Shown: one piece after another, positions 17,096-26,199 of the stretch
Layout of the letters: the number at the start of each line of letters is the position of its first letter
Numbering within the stretch: position 1 is the stretch's first letter
NCBI GenBank assembly: GCA_900299185.1
Contig: OMIV01000381.1
Location: forward strand, 1-40,119
From: Planctomycetaceae bacterium
GTDB lineage: Bacteria > Planctomycetota > Planctomycetia > Planctomycetales > Planctomycetaceae
Direction of reading: 5' to 3'
DNA length: 40,119 nucleotides
Translations under genes and position numbers: made by a program
Notes under the pieces: model-generated
The model's database searches: none
Told to the model about the DNA's origin: nothing
What the model saw: only the letters and a program-made list of their open reading frames with translations

Positions 17096-19633
17096 CTAAT
17101 CCGCCCACACCTTCACGTTGTCGTAGAACACTTCAGCGTCGTTGGCGTTGCCGAACAGACCGGGGCTGCCGATCTCGTTGGCGGGCTCGTCTTCCCAAGT
17201 GATGGCCCAATCCGCCGGTTCCTTTTGATCGCGAGGCCAGACCTTACCTTGCAAGACGGCGACCTTCTTGCCGTCCTTGTCCTTCGTGGAAGCATGAAGC
17301 TTCAACGTGAACCACGTGTTAGGTTGCAGGTCGACCTTTTGTTGGTGGTACTTGATCTCGTGAGAGATCCACGAAATCAGCTTCAGTTGCTTGTGCTCGC
17401 CCATGAAGTCGAGGCGATAACGCTGAGCAATCAAACCGGCATCACCAATCTTGCCCAAGCGTTGGGTCAGATAGATGTCGGCTTGAATCGAGTAATTCGC
17501 CAAGTCTGGTCGGCCCATCGTACCGAAGCTGCGAGTCCCCTTGGGGATCGTCGTGATCTTGGTCATCACTCCGTTGCCTTCGATCTTACGAGCCCCTTGC
17601 TTAACGGTCAGCTTGGGCTGCTTGTCGGCGAGTTCTTCCCAGGTCCATTCGCTGATGAGCTTCTCGGCTTCCAGAGCCTTCAAGAGCGGTTCAATCTCTG
17701 TCTTGGCTTCGTCGAGCGTCTTGACCTTTTCAATCAACCGCAGGAACCGCAGGAACTCAGTCCAGCGTTGATCGGGAGTGGTGTTGTCGAAGACCTGCAT
17801 CGGTCGTCCGCTGTTGGTGAAGCCCGACTGCAAGAAGACGTAAAGCCGAGCGATATTTTCGCCCTGAGTCTCGAGCTTCTTGTAGAGATCGAAGTCGATG
17901 ACGATGTTGCGGTAGCGCATGCCAACCCAACTCACAGGCACTTGGCCATCGTTGAAGTCGAAGTTCCAAGGCAGATCCGGAGTGACTCGGATGCGAGCCG
18001 TGCCAGCGAGTTCGCCAACCTTGGCTGTAATCGTTGCTGCACCGTGAATGTTTTCGGACGGTGTTTCAAAGCGTCCTTGAGCATCAACCTTGCCTGCGCC
18101 AGCCACTGAGAACTGAACCTCTTCAGGCTTGGCAGTTCGCAAGAATTGCCCCTTGCTGTTGTAGAGTCGAACGACGTGACGTTGAGCTTGGCCCTTCGCG
18201 CCGCTCCTCAAGAGTGACTCGCATGGAACAATTTGCACATGGGCTGGGTTCGGGTCTTCTTCCAGTGGTGCTTCCGGTGCGACTTCCGGTCGAGGATCAG
18301 CACTCGGTTTCACGTCCTTATTGCCGATGCAATAGAACTCTTCGTTCGTCGCCAAGAAGATGCGGCCGTTCGAGACGATCGGTGAAGCATCAACGTCAGA
18401 CGGCAATCGAGTATTGAAGACCTTCTTCAGTCCCTTCTCTTCATCTGGCTCGAAGACGTAGTAACGACCATAGCCTTCGCAGACATGGATCTTGCCGTCA
18501 GCGAAGATTGGGCTTCCGCGACCTTGCGTACCCAGCTTCTGCTTGCCGATCACTTTGCCCGTCTTAAGTTCGACGACGTAGAACAGACCAGAATCGTCGA
18601 CGACATAGATTCGATCGCCGACAACCAGAGGCGATGTCTTGCCGACATAGATTTCGAGATCTCGCCAAGCTTCTTTGCCCGGTTCAATCTTGCCCTTCGC
18701 CCCCAGCGGCAATGCCAACAGAGCGGCCATCTTGCTGGTGTCTGAGTTCTCTTCACTGTGACCAGAGATCGCGAAGTCGCCAGCAATGACCGGCGAGGTA
18801 TTCACGCCGCGATACGAGATGAGGTAGTTCCAAACTGGAACACCGGTGTTGGGCTGCATGGCATGCACGCCGCCGTCACCCGAGCCGAACACCATCAGCG
18901 GAGTGCCTTTGTAGTTCGTCAGTGCCGGAGTGCTGTAAGTGGTGTCATAAGGCAGCGGCGAAGTGCCGTTGATCCAGACGGGCTGACCATTGCGCTTATC
19001 GAACGCCATGAAGCGGTGAGTCGGTCGAGCCGAATCGCCCCAGCCTACAATGACCGCGCTGATCAAAACGAGATCGCCACGCAGCACAGGGAAGTTGGTT
19101 CGTCCGCCGTAGGTGCTCAACAAGCCAAACTCTTCCGTGAGCGACCGCGACCAAACCGTCTTGCCAGTTTCGCCATCGATGCAGACGAAGTTACCGCAGA
19201 CGCCTTGCGCATAGATGCGACCGGTCTCCGGGTCACCGACAACAGACGACCAAGCCACGCGCGTATCAGGCACGTCCGAGAGGAAGACGTTGAATTTGTT
19301 CTCCCACAAGACCTTGCCTGTCGCAGCATCAGCACAGACGACTTTCTCGCCTTCCTGAGCCGTCGCCGGATTCAAGCGAGCAAGCATGTAGAGCTTGCCG
19401 TTCATGCAAATGGGAGTGGATCGCGTTGCGAGTTCCTTGCTCTTCCACAGCAAGTTTTCGCCATCGGGCGACCAACTGGTCACCAGACCTTTCTCGCGCG
19501 AAATGCCATTGGCTTCAGGACCTCGCCACTGGGGCCAGTCCATCGGCTTAGCTTTCCATGCATCGCCAGCAGACGCTTGCAGCGCCATGCAAACCGAGAT
19601 CGCCCATACGAGCGCGGTTGAGAAGTGCTTCAT
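17096..19633 (-). CDS. Large exported PQQ-propeller protein with Ig-like and jelly-roll C-terminal domains
   Basis: An 845-residue protein with a signal peptide (about 1-22). The beta-propeller covers roughly residues 30-440, starting with WPQWRGPEANGIS and carrying repeated DxxTGKxxW blades (104-110, 154-161). A Pro/Glu-rich linker (441-465) leads to an Ig-like segment (about 466-555, ending in a GTARIRV strand) and a region that starts FDFNDGQVP. The last 150 residues (about 700-845) resemble a concanavalin/LamG-type jelly roll ending YDNVKVW, similar to DUF1080-like carbohydrate-binding folds. ATG 19633 follows AAGAGAG at about eight bases; the frame is open to 20068 but that part overlaps the ppk gene end and is not protein-like. 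Possible role: extracellular sensing or carbohydrate binding. Confidence 0.85.
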   Translation of the reverse strand: MKHFSTALVWAISVCMALQASAGDAWKAKPMDWPQWRGPEANGISREKGLVTSWSPDGENLLWKSKELATRSTPICMNGKLYMLARLNPATAQEGEKVVCADAATGKVLWENKFNVFLSDVPDTRVAWSSVVGDPETGRIYAQGVCGNFVCIDGETGKTVWSRSLTEEFGLLSTYGGRTNFPVLRGDLVLISAVIVGWGDSARPTHRFMAFDKRNGQPVWINGTSPLPYDTTYSTPALTNYKGTPLMVFGSGDGGVHAMQPNTGVPVWNYLISYRGVNTSPVIAGDFAISGHSEENSDTSKMAALLALPLGAKGKIEPGKEAWRDLEIYVGKTSPLVVGDRIYVVDDSGLFYVVELKTGKVIGKQKLGTQGRGSPIFADGKIHVCEGYGRYYVFEPDEEKGLKKVFNTRLPSDVDASPIVSNGRIFLATNEEFYCIGNKDVKPSADPRPEVAPEAPLEEDPNPAHVQIVPCESLLRSGAKGQAQRHVVRLYNSKGQFLRTAKPEEVQFSVAGAGKVDAQGRFETPSENIHGAATITAKVGELAGTARIRVTPDLPWNFDFNDGQVPVSWVGMRYRNIVIDFDLYKKLETQGENIARLYVFLQSGFTNSGRPMQVFDNTTPDQRWTEFLRFLRLIEKVKTLDEAKTEIEPLLKALEAEKLISEWTWEELADKQPKLTVKQGARKIEGNGVMTKITTIPKGTRSFGTMGRPDLANYSIQADIYLTQRLGKIGDAGLIAQRYRLDFMGEHKQLKLISWISHEIKYHQQKVDLQPNTWFTLKLHASTKDKDGKKVAVLQGKVWPRDQKEPADWAITWEDEPANEIGSPGLFGNANDAEVFYDNVKVWAD

Positions 19634-19785
19634 GAGTCGACTCTCTTGAGGGGGAATCGGAGGGTCCAAAGGTAGGCCAAAAACGCGGAGCCGAACCTTA
19701 GCCCCGCTCATGTTGACCAGCAAGGAGCGGGGTCCGCAGCGAAGGTCGAGCGAGCATCCAGAAGTACTCGCACGATAGGTCAGAG

Positions 19786-21918
19786 TTACTCTAACCCCGG
19801 TGCCTGATACGGCTCGAAGACGGTGTTCTTCGAGTGCTCGGCAAGTTCGACCATGCGACATGTTTCTTGATAGAGCCACTCTTGCGCGCGGAGCTTGTTG
19901 GAGCTGCGTTTGCCAGCAACCTTGAAGCTGCCGTCTGGCTGCAGGATGCGTCCCTTCGCTCGGTCTTTGAAATAGCTGTTGAGGATCGCAATCAATCGAT
20001 CGCGTGAAGCGGTGTCTTCGATCGGAGCCAACAGCTCGACTCGCCGATCGAGATTGCGCGGCATCCAATCAGCGCTCGAAATGAAGACGCGTTGGTCGCC
20101 GCCGTGGTTGAAGTAAAGCACACGCGCGTGCTCCAAATAACGATCCACGATGCTGATGACTTCGATGTTCTCACTGAGTCCCGGCACTCCCGGTCGGAGA
20201 CAGCAGATGCCTCGAACATTAAGCCGCACCTTCACTCCAGCCTGCGAGGCTTTGTAGAGCAGCTCGATCAGTTCCGGATCGACCAGTGAGTTCAGCTTCG
20301 CCGTGATCTCCGCGCGCTGCCGCTGCTTCTTGAATTGAATCTCGGCTTCGATCATCTCCACCAACCGCTCTCTCAAACCGAACGGCGCCGCAGCGATCAA
20401 TCGAAACGCGAGTGGTTGCGAGTACCCCGTCACGGCATTGAAGAACGACACGGCATCGTGACCGAGCGACTCGTCACAAGTCAGCAGACTAACGTCGCTA
20501 TAGAGCCGCGCGGTTTGTTCGTTGTAGTTACCCGTCCCGAAGTGGACGTAGCGCTGAATGCCCTGCGGTTCGCGTCGAACAACGATGCAAGTCTTGGCGT
20601 GCGTCTTCAATCCTTTGACACCGTAGAAGACTTGCACGCCCGCCAGTTCGAGGGCTCGCGCACCTTCAATGTTACGAGCCTCATCAAAGCGCGCCTTCAG
20701 TTCGACAATCACAGTCACGTGCTTGCTGTTTTGAGCCGCTCGCGCCAGCGCCGCCACGATCGGGCTATTGCGGCTTGTTCGATACAGCGTCTGCTTGATG
20801 GCAATGACGTCAGGGTCGATCGCGGCTTGCTCGATAAAACGAACAACGGGATCAAAGCTCTCATAAGGGTGATAGAGCACGATGTCGCGCTTCGAGATCG
20901 CGGCAAACATGTCCTCGGGAGGATCGACCAACGGCGAGTTCTTCGCAGGCCACGACTCGAATCGGTTCTCGGCACCAGTGCCCATCTCGGTGAGCTGCAT
21001 GAAGGCCGACAACTCCAACGGTCCCGGAATGCGATAGATGTCGCGATCAACAACATCCAAGCTCACACGCAAGAACTCGGTGAGTTCGGGCGACGCAGAT
21101 TCAGAGAGTTCCAGTCGCACACAGTCACTCTTACGTCGCTCCGTCAGCAGTTGCTGCATCTGCACCAACAGGTCGGACGCCTGATCTTCGCGAATGGCCA
21201 TGTCGGCATTGCGCGTGATTCGGAACGCGGCGCACTCAACCACTTTCTCCATCGGAAAGAACTGGTGAATGCAGTGTTCGATGACTTCTTCCAACAGCAA
21301 GAAGCCATAGCCGGTCGTCACGGGAAGCGACACAAACCGCATGCTCGTGCGACCAAACGGAATGATGGCATAGCGCGTTTCGAACTCGTCGAGATTCGAT
21401 TCGAGCGGACGCTGCAACCGCACGCAGACATTCATCGAACGGTTCGACAGCAGCGGCAATTGGCCTTCGTGCTGAGTAACCGTCAGCGGAGCCAACGTGG
21501 CGAAGACTTCTTCCATGCAGACTTGTTGCACGTATCGGTCTTGCGAGTCACTGAGTTCGTTGACTCTCAACCGCTGAATGCCGGCCTTGCTTAGTTGCGG
21601 CTCAATCTCGGTGAGGAAGCATGCATATTGGTCGTCGACAAACCGCCGAACTCGTTGGCTAATCGCAACGAGTTGTTCCTCTGGCGTCATTCCTGACGGG
21701 TCGATGGTTTGACTGCCACCTTCCGACAACGTCTGCAATCCACCGACGCGGACCATGAAGAACTCGTCGAGATTCGAAGCCGTAATCGCGAGGAACTTCA
21801 AACGTTCCAACAGCGGGATTGAAGCGTCGCGAGCTTCGTCGAGCACACGTTGATTGAACTCAAGCCAGCTAAGCTCGCGGTTGAAAAATCGAGGATCAGA
21901 ATCAGGCATGATGGGCAT
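19786..21918 (-). CDS. ppk1: Polyphosphate kinase 1
   Basis: A 710-residue enzyme that reversibly polymerises the ATP gamma-phosphate into polyphosphate. The N-terminal domain begins RFFNRELSWLEFNQRVL (residues 10-26), followed by LAITASNLDEFFMVRV (43-58). The two catalytic histidines of the phospholipase-D-like domains are present: His440 in THAK and His597 in YLEHARV. HFGTGNYNE (459-467) is also conserved. Length is normal. The start may be ATG 21918 or ATG 21909; neither has a good ribosome binding site. It lies downstream of the flagellar genes on the same strand, separated by 145 bases. Confidence 0.96.
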   Translation of the reverse strand: MPIMPDSDPRFFNRELSWLEFNQRVLDEARDASIPLLERLKFLAITASNLDEFFMVRVGGLQTLSEGGSQTIDPSGMTPEEQLVAISQRVRRFVDDQYACFLTEIEPQLSKAGIQRLRVNELSDSQDRYVQQVCMEEVFATLAPLTVTQHEGQLPLLSNRSMNVCVRLQRPLESNLDEFETRYAIIPFGRTSMRFVSLPVTTGYGFLLLEEVIEHCIHQFFPMEKVVECAAFRITRNADMAIREDQASDLLVQMQQLLTERRKSDCVRLELSESASPELTEFLRVSLDVVDRDIYRIPGPLELSAFMQLTEMGTGAENRFESWPAKNSPLVDPPEDMFAAISKRDIVLYHPYESFDPVVRFIEQAAIDPDVIAIKQTLYRTSRNSPIVAALARAAQNSKHVTVIVELKARFDEARNIEGARALELAGVQVFYGVKGLKTHAKTCIVVRREPQGIQRYVHFGTGNYNEQTARLYSDVSLLTCDESLGHDAVSFFNAVTGYSQPLAFRLIAAAPFGLRERLVEMIEAEIQFKKQRQRAEITAKLNSLVDPELIELLYKASQAGVKVRLNVRGICCLRPGVPGLSENIEVISIVDRYLEHARVLYFNHGGDQRVFISSADWMPRNLDRRVELLAPIEDTASRDRLIAILNSYFKDRAKGRILQPDGSFKVAGKRSSNKLRAQEWLYQETCRMVELAEHSKNTVFEPYQAPGLE

Positions 21919-22063
21919 TACAGAATTCGAGGAGCGTCAAACGGACCGACGCCCCGCATTGAAGCCCAGACAGCAAAAAGATGGCAGCCTGAATTGTGAA
22001 TTCTCGCAGGACGCTCGACGAACGCAGCTTCGGCGCGCTCGCGAGTCGCTCAGTGTTGACGAC

Positions 22064-23749
22064 TTACTTCGAGCGTCGCGCACTGAGGTTCTTCAACTGC
22101 CAACGAGCCAAGTCACGCAGTTCAGGCTCATCGGATTGAGTTGCGACTTCTCGGTAATAACGGCCCGCTTCGGTCCAGTCGGACTGACGACGCAGAGGGG
22201 TCGCCAAGAGATAGCTCGCGAACGCGCGGTCGTGGCTATTCGCGGCTTGATCCAGCGCCGTGCGGAAGGCGACTTCGGCGTCTTCGAACATTCCCTTCGC
22301 ATACAGCCGACTGCCGATCGTGACGAAGTCTGCTGGCAGGTCTTCCGCAGAAACGACGCGCGTCTTCGCGGACGATTCGGAAGTCGCAACCTGAGTCTGA
22401 TCCGCTCGGACTTTGGTGATGACCTGAGTGACGAGCGTTTGCAGTTGCGCGGCTTGAGCAACGTTGGTGCGAGCCGCCACTTCGCGAGCTTGCATGTCAC
22501 TCGCTTCCAAGGAACTGCGAAGCTGACTGCGTGCAGCCTGCATCTCGGCGACTTCTCGTTCGAGTTCCGACAGCAACACATCTGCCGGATGAACTTCAAC
22601 CGCAGCAGACTGTGGATGCATCAAAGGCAATGGCGACTTCGCAGCTCCAGTGGGAGACGGAATGCTCGCCGGACGCGCCACGGCAGGAATCTCGACCGGA
22701 CGAGCCGTCACGGGTTGAACGGCTGGCAGATTGATTACAGGCACCGGCACCACCGGGATGACCGGCGGAGTGATCGAGAGCGACTCTGGCTGCGGCACTT
22801 GAATGACCGGCGTCGGCAACGGAGTCGAGACCGAAGCAGCATTCGTGACCGAACTACGTTCGTCGTCGAAACTCAGTTGAGCCAGTTCTTGCAGCGTCCC
22901 TGCAGTCGTAATGATCTGCTTGCCGGGAGTGATGACTCCATCACCGACAACGGCAGCAGCTTCCGCTCGCGGAGCAGGCTTGGCGTCTGCAATCGTGGCA
23001 ATGCTCAGAGCCTGAGGAACATTTCCTACAGTCGGCATTGCGACTTCGGCCTTGGTCGTAATCACATGGGTGACTCGCAGCGGTCTGGCTGCGTTCTGAG
23101 CAACGTCGGGCGCCGACTTGCGATTGATCGAGGCAGAGTTCAACTCGTTACGCGTAGGAGAACTGATGGGCTGCAAGCTCGCCGGTGGAACCATCGGCAC
23201 AGGCGGGACCGGATTGACGAACTCCTGCGCCGGAGTACCGACGCTGGTCGCCTTCGCGATCGACGATGTGGCATACGATCCCTGAGTCGGGCCGAGCGCT
23301 CGCTGAATCGCCGCCACTGGCAACAGCGGCCCACGATCGGTGATGAACGGTGCCTTTTGAGCGTACTCGCGATTGGCACCCAGCTCTTGAGCCGTCGAGC
23401 CAGTTGCGGTGCGTTTTGGCACCACTGCAAAATGGTTGGCTGCGGCTTCTTGCTGCGCCGCCGTCATCTCGACGGGACGTTGGAATGTACGCCCGGCATT
23501 GAGCTTGTCTGCGGGCACTGGAGGAGCTGTGATCACGCCCGCTCGAACTTGATCGGCCTCGCTCTTACTACCCGGCGCCGGACGCGTGATCTTCTTGCGG
23601 CTCAAGTCCACCCGAGTCTTCGGAATGTAGATCAATGCCGAAGACTTCTTGGGTTGTTCGGCGGGTGATTGAGCTGTCGCAACCGAAGCCGAGACCGCCA
23701 ACACCAGGCTCGAAGTAAACAGCACGCGCAGACTTTTTCTTAGGTCCAT
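22064..23749 (-). CDS. Exported Pro/Ala-rich protein with coiled coil and TPR-like C-terminus
   Basis: A 561-residue protein of unknown function. The N-terminus is a signal peptide ending ATA-Q near residue 26. Residues 30-390 are low-complexity and rich in Pro, Val, Ala and Thr, with a PVIPVVPVPVINLP stretch, typical of an extended wall-spanning or unstructured region. A helical segment (about 400-450, LLSELEREVAEMQAARSQL) looks like a coiled coil. The C-terminal 90 residues contain TPR-like helices (SRLYAKGMFEDAEVAFRTAL, then ASYLLATPLRRQSDWTEAGRYYREV), as in periplasmic YbgF/CpoB-like proteins. It follows the MotE-like gene by 80 bases, so a role in flagellar or envelope organisation is possible but inferred from position only. 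Confidence 0.75.
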   Translation of the reverse strand: MDLRKSLRVLFTSSLVLAVSASVATAQSPAEQPKKSSALIYIPKTRVDLSRKKITRPAPGSKSEADQVRAGVITAPPVPADKLNAGRTFQRPVEMTAAQQEAAANHFAVVPKRTATGSTAQELGANREYAQKAPFITDRGPLLPVAAIQRALGPTQGSYATSSIAKATSVGTPAQEFVNPVPPVPMVPPASLQPISSPTRNELNSASINRKSAPDVAQNAARPLRVTHVITTKAEVAMPTVGNVPQALSIATIADAKPAPRAEAAAVVGDGVITPGKQIITTAGTLQELAQLSFDDERSSVTNAASVSTPLPTPVIQVPQPESLSITPPVIPVVPVPVINLPAVQPVTARPVEIPAVARPASIPSPTGAAKSPLPLMHPQSAAVEVHPADVLLSELEREVAEMQAARSQLRSSLEASDMQAREVAARTNVAQAAQLQTLVTQVITKVRADQTQVATSESSAKTRVVSAEDLPADFVTIGSRLYAKGMFEDAEVAFRTALDQAANSHDRAFASYLLATPLRRQSDWTEAGRYYREVATQSDEPELRDLARWQLKNLSARRSK

Positions 23750-23829
23750 GTCGATCGCTCCCTCCCTGGAGCTCGCTCAGTACGTCGCAGCGATTCGGCG
23801 CTATTCGAATTTCAAAGTCGAACAACGTC

Positions 23830-24501
23830 CTAGTGGATACGAATTCCTGCACCACGTAATTGCTCGGTCAACGATGCCGCGAGCGTTGGTTGTGGCTCCG
23901 CCACCAAGGCCAACACGCGGGCAGCTTTTCGATCTTCGAGAACGCTCATAACCGAGACCGCACTCTCTGTTCGGTCATCTCTCGCGAGGTCTTGAACCAC
24001 TTCGGCCAAGCCCTCGGGAGTCATTTGCTGATAAGCCTCAACCATCAATCGACGACGTTCGTTCGGAGACGCTTTCGCGATGTCCTGCAACCGCCGCTTC
24101 GACTTCATTGAACCATCCGACAACGCTCGTTCGCTGAGCTTGTCGATCAACTGCGATTCAATTTGCTGCTTCACATTATCAATCAAACCACGTTCAGATC
24201 TGATGTCGCTAAAGGTCCGCTCCAGACTCCGCTCACGTTCGAGAATCATCCTGCTTCGTTCTGCTGCGGCCGCTAACTGCTCTTCCAACTCCGACTTCGT
24301 GGAGTCAGCGGAAGCCTTGCTCGCGACTTTCTCTGATGCCGCACCGTCAGCCACCGTGCCCTTGTCAGCAGCCAGTTCGCCACTTCCGCCTTCGATGCGA
24401 AATGCCGGACTGATTTCCAAGTTGGACTTCATCCAAGGGAAGAGAACTAAGACGGCAAAGATGAATGCCGCTCCCATCAAGAACGCGGAAATAAATCGCA
24501 T
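23830..24501 (-). CDS. MotE-like membrane-anchored coiled-coil protein with MgtE-N/FliG-like helices
   Basis: A 223-residue protein with one N-terminal membrane segment (residues 3-23), an acidic/Ser-rich linker, a long coiled coil (about 65-125, with RSRMILERERSLERTF) and a C-terminal helical repeat (about 145-220, YQQMTPEGLAEVVQDLARDD... SVMSVLEDRKAARVLALV). This is the layout of MotE, a chaperone of the MotC stator-linked protein, and of MgtE N-domain-like proteins in flagellar operons. The start is taken at ATG 24501, where the membrane segment begins; ATG 24579 would add 26 residues. It is encoded right after fliE, which supports a flagellar role. Confidence 0.72.
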   Translation of the reverse strand: MRFISAFLMGAAFIFAVLVLFPWMKSNLEISPAFRIEGGSGELAADKGTVADGAASEKVASKASADSTKSELEEQLAAAAERSRMILERERSLERTFSDIRSERGLIDNVKQQIESQLIDKLSERALSDGSMKSKRRLQDIAKASPNERRRLMVEAYQQMTPEGLAEVVQDLARDDRTESAVSVMSVLEDRKAARVLALVAEPQPTLAASLTEQLRGAGIRIH

Positions 24502-24625
24502 CGTAGGCCCTTTTTTTGTGCTGCTTGCTCGCCCATCGGTCGGTGTGGCGGCATTTCCATCGCGTCGTATCGCATCCATGCTTACGAGCGCGAGTCGGGT
24601 TTTTACGGATGCCCGTATTGATTGT

Positions 24626-24913
24626 CTACAACTGCATTCGCATCACTTCTTGGTAGGCGTCAGTCACCTTGTTTCGCATTTCCATAAACATCCGGAAGCT
24701 CAAGTCTGCTTGAGTCAGTTGCAGCATGACTTCTTGAACGTTGTCCGTTTCACCGGTCACCAGCTTCTGCACCGCAGCATCCGCGTTGACCTGCTGTGTA
24801 TTCACGTCTCGCAAGAAGCTTTCGACGATCTCGTTGAACGCCACTCCGTTCGACTTGCGTTGCAACTCGGGCAGAGCATCGAACGACATCGAGCTGAGCT
24901 GATTGACTTCCAT
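24626..24913 (-). CDS. fliE: Flagellar hook-basal body protein FliE
   Basis: A 95-residue protein of normal FliE length. FliE links the MS ring to the rod. The C-terminal signature is clear (VQEVMLQLTQADLSFRMFM, then RNKVTDAYQEVMRMQL, residues 59-95), and F26-F33 (FNEIVESF) matches the N-terminal helix. ATG 24913 is preceded by GGAG six bases upstream. It is the third gene of the flgB-flgC-fliE order that is standard in many bacteria. Confidence 0.94.
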   Translation of the reverse strand: MEVNQLSSMSFDALPELQRKSNGVAFNEIVESFLRDVNTQQVNADAAVQKLVTGETDNVQEVMLQLTQADLSFRMFMEMRNKVTDAYQEVMRMQL

Positions 24914-24973
24914 GTCAAACTCCCGTGGGGAAGAGATTCGGTTTGTCGCTGGTTAGATGACCGGCAAACGGCA

Positions 24974-25412
24974 TTACGTGTTTCGAACCAGGTTGAACGA
25001 CTGCTCGGCCATTTCTCGGAAGGTTTGAGCTGCCTTCAAATTGGCTTCGTAGGCTCGCGTTGCAGTCACCAAATTCACCATTTCGACTGGCAGATTGACG
25101 TTCGGCATCGTGACGAAGCCGTCGGCATTCGCGTCGGGATGGCCAGGGTTGTAGACCTGAGGCATCTCGGACTGATCGTCGACCGCACCCAGCGTGCGAA
25201 CGCCGCCGAGTTGCTTACCGCGCTTCGAGGCTTCTCCGGTCATCGCGGCCCGATCGAGCACGGCTTCAAACACCATGTCTTTGCGGCGATAGGCCCCACC
25301 TTCTGGAGTCCGCATTCGCGATGTTGTTGGCAATCAACTCCATCCGCAGACGCTCGGCGCGCATGCCCGTGTTGCTGATTCCAAATGACCCCAAGAGATG
25401 TCCGAAACTCAT
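24974..25412 (-). pseudogene. flgC: Flagellar basal-body rod protein FlgC, frameshifted
   Basis: FlgC is a proximal rod protein. The N-terminus reads from ATG 25412 (AAGGA eight bases upstream) as MSFGHLLGSFGISNTGMRAE and reaches the rod signature ELIANNIANA at about 25311. The frame then leaves the family sequence and stops within about 45 bases. The continuation (RTPEGGAYRRKDMVFEAVL through NLVTATRAYEANLKAAQTF and the end at 24974) lies in another frame starting at 25312. Typical FlgC has three or so residues between NIANA and RTPEGG that are missing here, so an 11-base deletion (or 2-base loss in a shorter variant) explains both gap and frame change. Both halves are otherwise well conserved. 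No slippery sequence suggests programmed shifting. Confidence 0.88.
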
Positions 25413-25473
25413 GAGTTCGATCCTTCTCACTCGTCCGTTTTCGAAGCCCAAAAACTGCTGCCATCCGATCGCG

Positions 25474-25833
25474 TTACCGACCAGTGATGGCCTGCCGCAT
25501 CTGAGCGACTCGGTTATTGATGATCTGCAAGTAGGTGTTGTGCAGCATCGAATTCTTCTGCATCGCCCCCATCTCGCCGTCGATGTCGACGTTGTTGCCG
25601 TCGACTCGAGCAGGCGACTTCTTGTCTGCTCGAACTTCAGCAGAGACAACACTCGCGTTGATCCGCCCCTCACGCTTCATCTGCGTGGCCAGCGTCTCCT
25701 CGAAGTGCAACTCCATCCGCTTAAAGCCCGGCGTATTCACATTGGCGATGTTGTTGGCGATCACGCGATGGCGGACCGTCGACACATCAACCAGCTTAGA
25801 CAGCACTTCGAATTGTGAAGGTTTAATGTTCAT
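25474..25833 (-). CDS. flgB: Flagellar basal-body rod protein FlgB
   Basis: A 119-residue proximal rod protein. The rod-protein signature NNIANVNTPGFK follows residue 25, preceded by FEVLSKLVDVSTVRHRVIA, and the C-terminal helix (YLQIINNRVAQMRQAITGR) is typical. The chosen start is ATG 25833; the frame stays open to 25953 but the extra residues do not resemble the family and no better start is seen. The ribosome binding site is weak. It heads the minus-strand flagellar cluster, with flgC 61 bases downstream. Other rod, hook and export genes are not in this window. Confidence 0.92.
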   Translation of the reverse strand: MNIKPSQFEVLSKLVDVSTVRHRVIANNIANVNTPGFKRMELHFEETLATQMKREGRINASVVSAEVRADKKSPARVDGNNVDIDGEMGAMQKNSMLHNTYLQIINNRVAQMRQAITGR

Positions 25834-26199
25834 GCCGGTGGTATCGGTTGCGGAGGCTATTCCGATTGATGTCCCCTTTCGGCCCGGCGGATCTTCGTAA
25901 TTACTGCGACCGTCAGAACAAGAATCGCCACCCCAAACTACCCAGTCATCCAATCGGCAGCGGTACGAATGAGCCTATCCCCAAGTCTCGTCTGTACTCC
26001 AGAAGGGCAGCACACTATCGGTGCCGAACTGTTCCTCAGGACTTGTGACCGACCGACGATTTCGAAGGTTGACTTGGCTTGCCGTGGGAAGGCTGAATAA
26101 TCCCAGTCCCGCTGATGAGATTGGCTCAGCCAGCAAGCCGTCAACGACCATTTTCGGAAGTAGCGAACCGCCGTGCCTCGACCTGATTTCGATAAGCCC
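25834..26199. other. Divergent spacer upstream of flgB
   Basis: This 366-base stretch lies between flgB (-) and an unknown plus-strand gene. It should hold the promoter of the flagellar cluster. I looked for a sigma-54 pattern and a sigma-28 pattern on the minus strand; a GGCAC segment near 26020 has the wrong spacing to a downstream GC, so no promoter is claimed. A 58-codon minus-strand frame (26151-25975) is present but lacks support. Confidence 0.4.

Noticed and set aside
21854-23668. A 604-codon plus-strand frame rich in Arg and Leu
   Set aside because: It lies antisense to the Pro-rich exported protein and the start of ppk1; its Arg-rich composition is typical of a shadow frame.
26010-26040. 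Possible sigma-54 promoter upstream of flgB on the minus strand
   Set aside because: The GG and GC elements are spaced 14 rather than 12 bases apart, so the pattern does not fit.
25975-26151. A 58-codon minus-strand frame upstream of flgB
   Set aside because: Its composition is protein-like, but there is no ribosome binding site, no recognisable motif, and it lies in the expected promoter region.
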